Shown here piece by piece: positions 1-10,800 of a DNA stretch of 64,000 bases. Source of the stretch: Limnephilus marmoratus (Eukaryota > Arthropoda > Insecta > Trichoptera > Limnephilidae). The position numbers were made by a program, and so were the translations under genes. The stretch lies in contig OU862908.1 in NCBI GenBank assembly GCA_917880885.1, forward strand, positions 56,441,819 to 56,505,818. Reading direction: 5' to 3'. Every line of letters starts with the position of its first letter. The stretch's first letter is position 1. The notes under the pieces are model-generated. The model was given only the letters and a program-made list of their open reading frames with translations, did not search any database and was not told the DNA's origin.

Positions 1-20
1 AAGAACAAAATAGGTTCTTA

Positions 21-170
21 AGGGGCATATATTAATAACGTGAACAGTTTTTCTTCCAATCTAGACCCCTCCCCCCTTGGTGAGATAAATTTGGGCCACT
101 TCGTATATTCTTTTCAAGTAACGTGAGATTTTGCTGGACTGCCCCCCCGCTTTTGAGCTCACGTAATTGA
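21..170. mobile_element. MITE, degraded copy of the family at 62237
   Basis: The interior (about 40-140) matches the element at 62237-62391 almost base for base, including the stretch GGTGAGATAAATTTGGGCCA. The left end reads AGGGGCATATATTAATAACG and the right part GAGCTCACGTAATT, which are the two inverted ends seen intact in the other copy. The right end runs into a LINE 3' end, so it is truncated or overwritten there. No coding content. Confidence 0.75.
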
Positions 171-590
171 GGAGGTCCTAAGGAAACAATTTCCCGGGGG
201 GGCTTATGCTATCTTTGGGGACGCTGTGTAGAGGGTCTCTTTAGGGAAAAGAAGATGTTCTGGGAAGGAAAAATATATGAAGGGTGGGCAGGAATCTGGG
301 GGTCAATTGTCCAGGAGTGATGGACGAATGAATCCATTCCTCCCACTGCGGTGGAAGGCAATGGATCGAGAGAATCCGGCTGGAGAAATCAAAAGGTCTC
401 CCTCAACCAGTCTCACCCGATCCGGCCCGCCACGCAGTATGTGGCAAATGCATACGCTGCCAAGACATAGACAAACCCCACTCCACGAACCCGGGCACCG
501 CTGCTAAACGTAGCGAACCACTTGGGATGACCTACGGCAGGAGTGTTGGTTATCCAAAAAATGGTTCCCGGGGTGGCGGTGAACTGGGAT
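171..590 (-). mobile_element. 5'-truncated LINE 3' end (family J3), minus strand
   Basis: Read on the minus strand, this matches 34690-35140 over most of its length, and its 3' part matches the LINE 3' ends at 48060-48170 and 59740-59900. It ends in the same short inverted repeat (a GGGAAATT-loop hairpin), here CCCCGGGAAATTGTTTCC. Only the 3' untranslated part is kept. The open frame at 277-507 on the plus strand has no recognisable product and I treat it as chance. Confidence 0.7.
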
Positions 591-600
591 AGATAATAAG

Positions 601-1137
601 GTGTTGTTTAAAAAAATAAGCGTGTTGAATGGTAGTCGGAAGTAAAATATTTTCACTTATCACACTAATTACCAAATTGATAAATCGACAATACTCGAGT
701 GAAGTGAAATGTCACGAAACTGCGTTATTTTTTATTTTATTTTTATTAATTTATTAATTTTCAACGCCCTGATGGGCTTTTACATGACGAGTTTATAATA
801 CAGAGACAGTTTTTTTTTAAATAAAAAAAGATAAACTATAAAAATATAACTAGTAAACATCATATGAAAGGTAGGTATACAGATAAATTTAAGGAAAGAT
901 AGTGCATTACAATAAAAGAGAAAGTTTCCAAGTTGTAAATGGCGTAGAAATAAACTAGTAGGTATGTTAGTAATTACAAAATTTACAGGTGACTGTTAAA
1001 TGTGATGAATAATACAAGACAAAATGCAAGACACATAAAAAGAAAACGCTAACAAGTTTTTACACTGTAGATTAAAATAGAAATACACAAATATATGCAA
1101 TAGACCCTATGTGATGCTCCTTAGATATCAAAATATT
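601..1137. other. AT-rich stretch, no gene seen
   Basis: There are no convincing open frames or clear repeats with ends. It lies just downstream of the minus-strand LINE reverse transcriptase at 1138-1760, so part of it is probably that element's 3' untranslated region. Confidence 0.5.
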
Positions 1138-1760
1138 CTACATAAAAATATTGTTCAGATATTTCTTGAATAACGGTAAACTTGTATTGAATACATCGAT
1201 ACTTGAGGTGAATTTGTTCCCTAGTGTGTGTAATCGAGAAATTGGTGCATGTGTGTGGTAGTTAGTTACAGAATTATTGTTGCAGAATAATATGTTTTGC
1301 CTTGTCGCTCGAGTTGGTACCTTAAAGTCAATGAGATGCAGGAGTTCGCAATAATCTAATTCGGAGTGAATAATTTTAAACAAAAAAGTAAGGTCGTTTA
1401 TTTTTCTTCTGTTTTCTAGGGAATGCAATTTAAGTGTATTTAGTAAAGATGTGTAGTTAATGTGTTGAATAGGTATGTGTAACTTGAAGTTAATAAATCT
1501 TAAAAATTTGTGCTGCACTCTTTCGATATTTCTTATATGAATTTGATAATATGGGGACCAAACTATGGAATTGTATTCCAGCAAGCTGCGTACGAGTGAC
1601 AAATATACAATTTTTATAACTTCCAACGAATCGAAGTCTTTGATTGTTCTGATTATCCTTAATCCTAGTGTTTTCATGCCTTTGTTAGTTATTATTTGTT
1701 GTATGTGATTTATAAAATTTAATTGCGTATAAAAAGTTAATCTATGGAGTTTTTCATAAG
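1138..1760 (-). pseudogene. LINE reverse transcriptase, C-terminal part (minus-strand element, distal half)
   Basis: The translation shows the C-terminal region of jockey/CR1-type reverse transcriptases: a stretch ending in KIVYLSLVRSLLEYNSIVWS followed by PYYQIHIRNIERVQHKFLRF, the usual thumb and post-thumb signature. It lacks the catalytic core, which lies at 6300-8764 on the same strand. The core half stops at the residues RDLGVV, and this half resumes with LTFYTQLNFINHI, the expected continuation. The break is filled by the plus-strand LINE at about 1760-6300. The stop is near 1138. This is the 3' half of one interrupted element, not an independent gene. Confidence 0.85.
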
Positions 1761-2127
1761 TAACCAAATATTTTTGTCCTACAAAAAGTTTCAAAAATCG
1801 ATATCTAGATTGTGTTTTTCACACAAAATTAAGTGTATCACATTAAAAAAGTGGATCGTTTTCCAATTAACAAATAATCACAGTGAGAACAGATATACCA
1901 TAAGAGTGAATTTAAAAACAAAATCTTGAAATTAACACGACAAGTGATATTTGAATTTGAAACCATTTGAATTTGAATTTGAATTTGAAGTTTGAAGACA
2001 AGTGACATTTGAAGCCATAGACAAAAAGTTAACAGAATATTGTTATGGCTATTACTGTAACAAGAGACAATATTTTAAATTTTAAATAGAGTGGGGGCAT
2101 TTTTGAACCCAAATTGAAGACCCAAAA

Positions 2128-3188
2128 ATGACGGTAGTGAGCTATCTAAATGAGCTAAAAAATGAGGTTTCGAAAATTCAGACTGTCAAGGACCAGAAAA
2201 CAAAAAATACGATTGAACTCATAATAACGAAGTTGGAAGATGCTATTAACAAAGAGAGTCTGTCATTACAAAACAAAATAATTGAACTACAAGAAAACAT
2301 TATCAACAGTGATAGAAAATATATCAGTAATTTAGAAAAATATCAAAATCTGGAAAACAATGCTACTACGAGAAGTTACGCTAGCATCACCAGTGGAAAA
2401 AACACAACACCCAATATTCCAGTATACCCCATTATAATTAAAACTAAAAATGATAATGAAGACATAAAAGAAACCATCACGAAGAACGTCAAAATATCTA
2501 AACTAGGAATCGGAGTAAGTAGCATCAGGAAGACATAAAAAAATGAATTGATAATAAATTTACAAAAAGCGGATGATATGGCCAACATCAAAAATGAAAT
2601 TACAAAGTTAAAACTTGAAGGAATACACGTTGAAAACATTGATAAAAAAGACCGTGCATGATCTTTAAAGGAATCGACGAAAAATATACACAAGAAGAAT
2701 TTATATCAGATCTAATACTGCAAAATGAAGATATAAAAATAATATACGAAATGGACCCAAACAAAATAAAATATAAAGGAACCATACCAATTAAAAAATA
2801 TCAACAAAAAAATATAATTCTGGAAACCAGTGGAGATCTCAGAAAACTTCTAGTTATGAAAAAAAGCGTAAACCTTGGATTTTACCAAATTAAAGTAGAG
2901 GACTGTAACCCCCTAATGCAGTGTTACCATTGCCAAAAATATGGTCATACAGCAATGCGTTGCCTCCAACCACCGAACAAACCAGTATGCCTTCATTGTG
3001 CGGGTGAACATAACTTAAAAAACTGCAATAATAAGAACGAAATACCAAAATGCATTAATTGCACAGAACTTAATTTAAAATTTAAAACTACGACTTTAAC
3101 AGACCACAAATCAAACAGTGAAAAATGCAAACACAGAATGAAAATGCTTAACTTTGCCAAAGAAAAAATTAATTATAATTCAAAATGA
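2128..3188 (+). pseudogene. LINE ORF1, gag-like protein with zinc knuckles
   Basis: ORF1 proteins bind the element's RNA and form the RNP. The N-terminal part (2128-2538) is rich in Lys, Glu and Leu heptads and looks coiled-coil. An in-frame TAA at 2536 and a frameshift near 2660 break it. The downstream part (2658-3188) carries CYHCQKYGHTAMRC (C-x2-C-x4-H-x4-C) and CLHCAGEHNLKNC (C-x2-C-x3-H-x4-C), then a third Cys/His cluster ending HKSNSEKC. Its TGA overlaps the ORF2 start as ATGA (3185-3188). Gag-like zinc knuckles in this position are typical of jockey and related clades. Confidence 0.85.
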
Positions 3189-6141
3189 CCGATTTCATAG
3201 TAAAACAAATTGACGAAAAATACAAAATAAACCAAAAAATATGTCAAAATATTACAGAAGTCAATAAACGGTGCATTACTAACAGTTCCCCCTTTTTGCT
3301 ATTACATATGAACATTCGAAGCATAGCAAAAAACCTCGATGAATTTTTGATAAATATTAATGACCTGATTTTATCTCCCGCCTGCATAATGTTAACAGAA
3401 ACGCACTGTAATAACGATCAACACATTAATGCGCTACCCAACTACAAAGGCATCGCAACAACAACACCAATTAACAAAAATAGTGGTATAATTATATTTG
3501 CTCATGACGAGTGTGAAATTACTAACATTGAAGAAATTTATATACAACACGTAAATTGTCTAAAAATAGATATAAAATTAAAAAATAAATTATACAGAAT
3601 TATAACAGTGTACAGAACACACAAATCAAACATAACTAACTTTATAAATGAACTAGGTGAATATCTAAGCAAATTATCGAAAATACTTACTTTTGTGTGT
3701 GGTGATTTCAATATAAACATTTCTATAAACCATAACTCAATAGAAAAAAATAATTACATTAACATGATGACGCACCTCAATTATAAATCTTGTATTAATA
3801 GTTACACTCGAGAAATTAAAAAACAAAGGCCATCATGTATAGATCATATCTGGTGTAATATACATTTAAATGAAATAAAAAATATTAAATCTACTGTTTG
3901 GAAAACCAATATTACTGACCACTTCGCTTGTCTTATATTACATGAGACAAATAAAAAACTAAAGACGAGTCCCAAATTAAATCTTCCATATTCCCAAGTA
4001 GACTACAAATTATTAGAAAAATCATTAATTACTAAAAAATGGGAAGAAGTTTTAAAAAATAAATGCGCCAACCAAAGTGCCTTACTGTTTGAAAACATTT
4101 TAACTAAACACGTTTTAAAAGCAACAAAAACAACACAGATCGTCCCCAATTCAAAAACAAGGAAAATTAAACCCTGGATTACTCTAGGATTAATAAAAGC
4201 CATTAGAAAAAAAATAAACTTTATAAAATAACACAAAGGCTACTAGTTAACAATAAAATTGTACTATATTATAAAAAGTATAAAAATATATTAACTACTC
4301 TAATTAGAAAAACGAAAAACGACTATTACTCAAAAATTATTTCAGAAGCTAAAGACAATAATAAAAAAATATGGTCAACAATAAATGAAATAATAAATTT
4401 AAAAAAAATATATAAGCACATATCAGAAATATCAGATGGGAAATTAATATATAACGTACAGAATGACACAAAAAAATGTTGTAATATTTTAAATAACTAT
4501 TTTAATAACGTTGGAAAAAACCTAGCAAAATCCATAAATATAACCAATATATCAAATCCACAACAAATAACACAATGTCAAATAAATAAATTTCACCCAG
4601 TCACAGAAGCCGATATTGACAAAACTATCTCGGAACTAAAATGAGGTTCCGCCCCCGGCTTTGATAACATAGATGCAAAGACAATAAAAGCGATGAAAAC
4701 ATACTTAGTTCTCCCCATAACACATATAATAAACCTAAGTCTAACAAGTGGCGAATTTCCCAATAATTATAAAAGAGCAATTATAACTCCCATTTATAAA
4801 ACAGACTGTCGTAAAGATCCACAAAATTACCGCCCGATTTCCCTCCTATCAAACATATCAAAAATATATGAGAAAATTGTAAAAAAACAAATTTGGACAT
4901 TCTTAGAAGAAAATAAAATAATTAATGATAACCAATTCGGCTTCAAAAAAATACAAGTACTCATGACGCGATAGCAAAAATAACTAACTATTTATATACG
5001 GCCCTAGATTCCGATAAAAAATGTATCGGAATATTTATAGACCTGAAAAAAGCTTTCGACAGCATATCACATAAAAAATTAATAAATAAATTAAAATCGA
5101 TAGGAATTAATGGGAAAGTCTTAGCATGGATAACTAGTTATTTACATAAAAGACCTCAACAAGTAAAATTACTCAATCAAGTCAGCGATTCAAAATATAG
5201 CGACTTTTCAATACCCCAAGGTACAGTTTTAGGACCACTGTTATTTATTATATATGTCAATGATATATTCCATATTTCCAAATATGGAGATATTGTCTCC
5301 TACGCTGACGATACAGTCCTACTACTAAAAGCAAACACATGGTCTGAATTAAATAAAATGGCAAACACAGATATCAATGCACTAAAATTATGGTTTGATG
5401 AAAACCTGTTGACTTTAAATTCTAAAAAAACCTATTATTTACCATTTTCCATTAAAAAACAAGAAACACCTAAAGAATTAAACATAATAATCCACTCTGT
5501 GACAAATACAGAAAACCACAAATGCAATATATTATGTACAAACATAGAAAGCAAGACCGATATTAAGTACCTGGGCATAATAATAGACCAGCGTTTAAAA
5601 TGGTCCCTACACATAAATATTCTGAACAACAGAATAAGGAAACTAACATATGTATTTAGATGCTTAAGAGATATTTTAAACGAAAAATTACTTAGAACCA
5701 CATACTTCGCTTTCTGTCAATCAATTATACAATACGGCATTAAAGGATGGGGCGGTACATATACAAATCAAACACAAACAATTTACATATCACAAAAACT
5801 AATAATAAAAACAATTTAAAAAAAACCCTACACATATTCATCCGAACTGTTATTCAAACAATTTAAGGTCAGAAAATTAAGTGCGTTATACTTTTATCAC
5901 GCAACATTACAAATTTATAAAGATAATATCCAAAATAAATTTGCACCCTTCAAAAATAACAGAAATCTTAGACAAACATCAATACTTCCTATTCAAAATG
6001 TAAAAAAACAATAGGACAGTTAAATCATAAATATCTCGGAGTTAAATTTTTTAATTCACTACCTGAAAAAATCAGAAACATGAACAGAAACATAAAAAAA
6101 TTTAAAACTCTGCTAAAAAATTACACTGAAAATTTGAACTG
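3185..6141 (+). pseudogene. LINE ORF2, endonuclease-reverse transcriptase
   Basis: ORF2 encodes the target-nicking APE-type endonuclease and the reverse transcriptase. Residues about 40-270 form an exonuclease-endonuclease-phosphatase domain with MNIRSI, LTETHC, GDFNI and the final SCIDHIW and TDH motifs. The reverse transcriptase starts near 4640 (GSAPGFDNI), then shows NYRPISLLSN, IDLKKAFDS, IPQGTVLGPLLF and the catalytic SYADDTVLL near 5300. The reading frame is broken by a shift near 4230, a TGA at about 4642, a shift near 4960, a stop at 5817-5819 and a shift near 6012. The last frame ends with TGA at 6139-6141. The full frame would be about 980 residues, normal for the family. Confidence 0.9.
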
Positions 6142-6299
6142 AATAAAATATAATAAATTGAACCAATATTATAACACCCCCCATACACACAAGCCCTGCT
6201 TATTTATGGGGGTACATCATATACATTTATTATGTAATTAATTATTGTAAAAAATATATTATAATTTATGTATCCTTTTGTAAATAAAAAAAATGAAAA

Positions 6300-8764
6300 A
6301 AAAACACAACTCCAAGATCCCTAATTTCTTTGACTTTTTCTAAGAATTTATTATCTATTGTGTATTTAAAAGATAGTGGGGTCTTTGTTCGACAAAATGT
6401 TAGTGTCTTACATTTATCGATATTGAGAAATAAGTTGTTTGCGACACACCAATTTTGTAATTTGACGATGTTTCTGTAGGATTTGGCAATCACCTATATT
6501 AGATATTTCTTTGTATAATTTGATGTCATCGGCAAAAAGCAGAACTTCTACATCGTTGAAACAACTTATGATATGATTTATGAATATTAAGAAAAGGATA
6601 GGGCCGAGATGACTTCCTTGCGGTAGACTACTAGTAGCATATAATAACTTAGATTTAGAATGTTTAATTTTAACAAATAAGATTCTGTTAGACAAGTAAC
6701 TTGAGAACCAATCCAACAACTTGCCTCTCAGTCCTATTGCACACAGTTTACTAAGTAATAATTTATGTGATACTTTGTCAAAAGCTTTTGAAAAATCTGT
6801 GTAGATACTGTCAACTTGTTTTTTTTTTGTAAAAGATTCTGTAATATAGTTATGGTAAAGTAACAGGTTGAGGTTAGTAGCAGTTGACCTACCAGAAACG
6901 AATCCGTGTTGGTTTTTATCAATTACTTTTAATATTGATGGATAAATTAAATCGAGAACAAGGGATTCAAAGATTTTCGGGAGTGCTGATTGTATACATA
7001 TAGGACGGTAGTTTTTAATATCTGTGTCGTCACCCTTTTTGAGAATCGGGATAATATAACTAGATTTCCAACGGGTTGGAAAAATGTCCAGAAGAAAGTA
7101 GGTGGGAAAAATATTGGTGGGATGTTATCTGGGCCTGCAGATTTGTTAGGGTCGAGTGAAATGAGCATGATTCCTGTGTTATGAAGCAATTATGTAGATG
7201 TATTGTGTTTTGATATGTGTATGATGGTACGTTTTTATCTGATATTTCGCCTTCGTATACACTTTGGAAATGATCCGCACAATATCAAAGGTGCTATTGG
7301 CTATTTTGCCATCATAATGCATTGTGGGGGGGTAGTCTGTACTTTCATTGTTTATTTTTTTAACAAAATTCCAAAGATTCTCTGTTCCTAGCGCAGTTTT
7401 CTCAACGGAGGTGATGTATGCTTTACAGCACAGTTTCGATAATGTTTTACATTTCTTTCTTGTTTCTGAGAAGTTTGAGTAGTCGTTGATTTGGTGAGTC
7501 ATTTTAAAAATTTTGTGTAGCTGTTTTTTTTTGTTTCAGTAAGAGTATAAGATCTGTGGAGAACCAAATTGGATATGTTCTGTGTTTTGGTGTATACGAG
7601 GGGACATGAGATTTTATATTTTCAGAAAATGTTTCATAGAGTTTTCCTAGTATTTGTTCTATATCACTGTTGGTGGTCAAGAAAGTTCAATCTGTATTAG
7701 TGAGTTGGTAGTTAATAGAATCGTAATCGGCGTTTTTGAAGTTGAGTGTTGTTTGTTTCAGTGGTGGATTGTTCGTGTACATATTTACTGTAATGTGTAA
7801 GGGGGGATGATAATTATCCGCCGGAACGAGCTGATCGTCTGACATTTCAACACACAGTTTAGAGCTGTTTGAAAGGGCAAGATCTAGAAGGCGATCACTA
7901 TGGCGATATATTAGGTACAAAATTATGCTGATGCAAATTTAAATAGTTTATCATATCTATCACTTCACGTGCTGGGTCGTTAGAACTTTCGTTAGTAATG
8001 TAACCATTGTCACTAGAATTCCATCTCAAATTGGGAAAATTATAATCGCCGACAATAATTATTTTTGAAGTAGGATTTTTTGACATCAGAAATTCGATGT
8101 CTTCGCAATGTTTCTTGTAGGTTTGGATGTCGGAGTTTGGTGGTATGTATACAGTTCCAATGATGATTTTTTCCATGGGAGTGACAATTTGTACAAATAA
8201 TTGCTCCAATGAGGAATTTTGCGTTTTTAGTTTTTTCACTGTTATATTTTCCCTAATTGCAATCAAAACTCCGCCTCCTCTGGATTTGGTACTAGATTTA
8301 GGGTTTCTGTCACACCGAAATATCTTGTGGTTTGTGAAACCAAGTTCAGGAGATTTTATTTCTGGAATGAGCTATGTTTCAGTAAGGATAAATATATCAA
8401 ATCCGTGTAAAGGTACCGTTACTTTAAGGTCATGTAGTTTTGTACGAAGTCCTCGTGTATTTTGATAATAGATTTTGATTTTATCAGGGCATTTGGTCCG
8501 GCATTTTCTGTTAGTTAGGCCATATCCAATGGTGGATTTTGGTTTTTTGAAACATATTGCTGGTTTGTTATTTATAAATTTTATAGTTAGTCCGACTTCG
8601 CCTTCTAGGGTACGGTTTGCCAGGGTTTGTCTAAGATCATTTAGGTATTGCCTTTGTAGAGGGGTTTGATCGGAATAGATTTTGCAATCGGTGTGTGTTA
8701 GAGCTATATTTTTTCTGCGCAATACATTTAATACTGTCAACGGGTCGTTAAGGATGACTTTCAT
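6300..8764 (-). pseudogene. LINE ORF1 end plus endonuclease and reverse transcriptase core, minus strand
   Basis: Read on the minus strand from 8764: about 75 residues of an ORF1 C-terminus (with LANRTLEGEVGLTIKF), then an endonuclease domain starting KIKIYYQNTRGLRTKL and running to FILTET. There a TAG replaces the Trp codon expected in LTETW (near 8374). The frame continues through IIIVGDYNFPNLRW (about 8045), NKSAGPDNIPP (about 7150), SSLPQGSHLGPILF and the catalytic LLFADDIKLY (about 6520). It ends at RDLGVV near 6300, where the plus-strand LINE interrupts it; the remainder is at 1138-1760. Several stops and frameshifts make it a pseudogene. Confidence 0.88.
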
Positions 8765-8996
8765 TGGCCTTATTTTATTTGGTTTAACTACGCTAATGCG
8801 GAAGATGTTGACAGAGTTTTCAACGATAAATATAAATATAACGTTATTATTATTCAGAATTGCACAAGATTATGAAAAGAATCATTAATCAAGGAGCGTT
8901 TTAGGAATGGAATTGTAACAAAATTATGGTAAACTGGTTATTTGTTATTAAAATTTCAATAAATGAAAATTCTGGTAATTGTTCGGAACAAACGTC
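8765..8996. other. No feature recognised
   Basis: This is probably the 5' remnant of the minus-strand LINE, but no domain is readable here. Confidence 0.3.
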
Positions 8997-9941
8997 ATCG
9001 GTTAATACGCACTTTTTTTATAAAACTTTTAGATTCTTCTTAATTACCACAAAAAAAACTATTTGCATTCGGGGAGGTTGAAAATGTTACATTTTTAATT
9101 TTATTTATGTAAATTGAAAATTTGCTTTCACACTGTCAAATCACTCTGTTTGCAATATTGTTATTTTAATATGTTGGTATTACTGATATTTCACATTGCA
9201 TTGGCTGTATAAAATAACGGGTGGCTAGAAAATTAGTTATACCACGAATTTTGAATTAGATAGGTAAGCACTAATTTGGTTAGAAATTTTGCTTGGAATA
9301 CAAACTAGATAAAACCTGGAATGTTTTTTTTAAAGAATTGATGTTTAACGATTTTTTTCGTCAATAAAGGTAAGAGGTTAGGTTGGGTTAGTAGGTTAGG
9401 TTGGGTTAGTAGGTTAGGTTGGGTTAGTAGGTTAGGTTGGGTTAGTAGGTTGGGTTAGTAGGTTAGGTTAGATTAGGTTAGGTTCGGTTAGGTTAGGTTA
9501 GGTTAGGTTGGGTTAGGTTAGGTTAGGTTAGGTTGGGTTGGGTTAGTAGGTTAGATTAGGTTAGATTCAATGTGAGTCAAGACGTTATTTTTATGCGTTA
9601 AAAAAAGATTTTTACATTACTTATTTTCATTCAAATTCTTTCACCCTTACATAAAGTAGGTACTATTTAATATTAAAAAAAAGTGAAATTCAATGGTTTC
9701 TAGCCGTAGGTTTTTTTCTCTGTTTGTAATTAAGGGAATACCAACATAATAAAATGACAATAATCATTACAAATTGCATATGGTGAAGCGTTGTGTTTAA
9801 ATACGAAAGCAAATTTTCAATTTACGTAACTAAAATTAAAAATGTTACATTTTCAACTTCCCCGAATGCAAATAGTTATCCTTTATGGTAATTAAGAAGA
9901 ATCTAAAGGTTTTATAAAAAAAAGTGCGTATTGGACGAGTC
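8997..9941. mobile_element. Long-inverted-repeat element carrying a GGTTA array
   Basis: The left arm (about 8997-9135) and right arm (about 9806-9941) are inverted copies of each other over about 135 bases. For example TATTTGCATTCGGGGA on the left is matched by the complement of TCCCCGAATGCAAATA on the right, and AATACGCACTTTTTTT recurs at both outer ends. The arms differ by scattered substitutions and small indels, so they are not an assembly artefact of one copy. The interior holds the GGTTA array. No transposase frame is present. Element class unknown; a foldback or non-autonomous DNA transposon is likely. Confidence 0.75.
9369..9568. repeat. Degenerate GGTTA (TTAGG-like) satellite array
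   Basis: Roughly 200 bases are built from the pentamer GGTTA. The left half has a higher-order unit GGTTAGGTTGGGTTAGTA repeated about four times; the right half has purer GGTTA runs. TTAGG is the ancestral arthropod telomere repeat, and degenerate GGTTA arrays are also common inside insect chromosomes. Because it sits between the inverted arms of an element, it looks interstitial and not a chromosome end. Confidence 0.9.
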
Positions 9942-10296
9942 GGGAAGAGTAAAAATGAATTCCATTACTAATGTTCATTTTATAAAAAAACAATGCGCTG
10001 AACTATGAAAAACGATTAGAAATAAAAAATATTGGTGCACCACGGCCCATTTTAAATATTAAACAAGAGTGGAAGTCAAAAACAAAAGAGACAACGGAGA
10101 ATCGACCTAATCTACAAATAGGTAGGATTTTTTTCATAATTAAATACATTTTAATTAGAGTAGGTAAATGTACAAGATTTTTAGCGCACCACCGATTTTT
10201 GGGAGCACCAGCCGCCACTTTAACCCCCCCGTACCCAAAATCACGAGTATTTTTTTAGTACCAAGTATATTGAAATTTTCAGAATATTATCTTTAA

Positions 10297-10796
10297 GGTC
10301 TCTGCCCACTACACCGTTCCATACCATGACCGTAACAGTAGCAGCGCATGCAAAAAAAATCTTTGTGCATGAAACGCTGCCCACTAGCCCGTCTCGTCAC
10401 CAACCAACACCGTCGCATACCATGACCGGACGTGGGTGGTTTGTATATTTATGGACCGGACTGACGCCGAATTCTCGATGACAATATTTTGCAGGTACCG
10501 GTCCGCTCTATGCATGGCACGCGACGGTGTTCTAACCGAGTTGCCAATCCGTCAGTTCGTGATTTGTGTTCAGTTCTATGAGACGTGCGTCAGCGGGTAC
10601 GCCTGTTGAACGAGGATGGTACGGACACTAACCCCGGTGTATACGGGTATCATACGGTCACTAAACGGGTTTAGTGTATCATACGGTGTTAGCACGTTAT
10701 AGTGGGCATAGTATGGCGTAGCGTGTTTATTTCGTGGCTGATACGTTCGTAGTACGGTCATGGTATGGAACAGTGTAGTTAGTTAGGGCAGACTCC
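10297..10796. mobile_element. 500-bp MITE with TTAA target duplication
   Basis: The ends are inverted copies: GTTCCATACCATGACCGTA near 10315 is matched by TACGGTCATGGTATGGAAC at 10753-10771, and both outer tips contain a CTGCCC/GGGCAG block. TTAA flanks both sides (10293-10296 and 10797-10800). A 4-bp TTAA duplication is characteristic of piggyBac-type elements. There is no coding content; internal CATACGGT and ACCGTATG blocks add further self-complementarity. Confidence 0.75.
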
Positions 10797-10800
10797 TTAA

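Larger units (their letters stand above)
1760..6300 (+). mobile_element. Near full-length LINE (jockey/CR1-like), defective, inserted in another LINE
   Basis: The element has a leader (about 1760-2127, with a small TTTGAA tandem near 1960-1990), ORF1 (2128-3188), ORF2 (3185-6141), a 3' untranslated region and an A-rich tail ending near 6300 (AAATAAAAAAAATGAAAA). Both flanks are minus-strand LINE reverse transcriptase, so this is a retrotransposition into that gene. ORF1 and ORF2 each carry stops and frameshifts, so the copy is dead. The exact 5' boundary is uncertain by about 40 bases because no target duplication could be recognised. Confidence 0.85.

Noticed and set aside
277..507. 76-codon plus-strand frame
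   Set aside because: It lies inside the antisense of a LINE 3' untranslated region that recurs at 34612; no domain.
9369..9568. True chromosome end
   Set aside because: The GGTTA array is degenerate and lies inside an inverted-repeat element with unique sequence on both sides.
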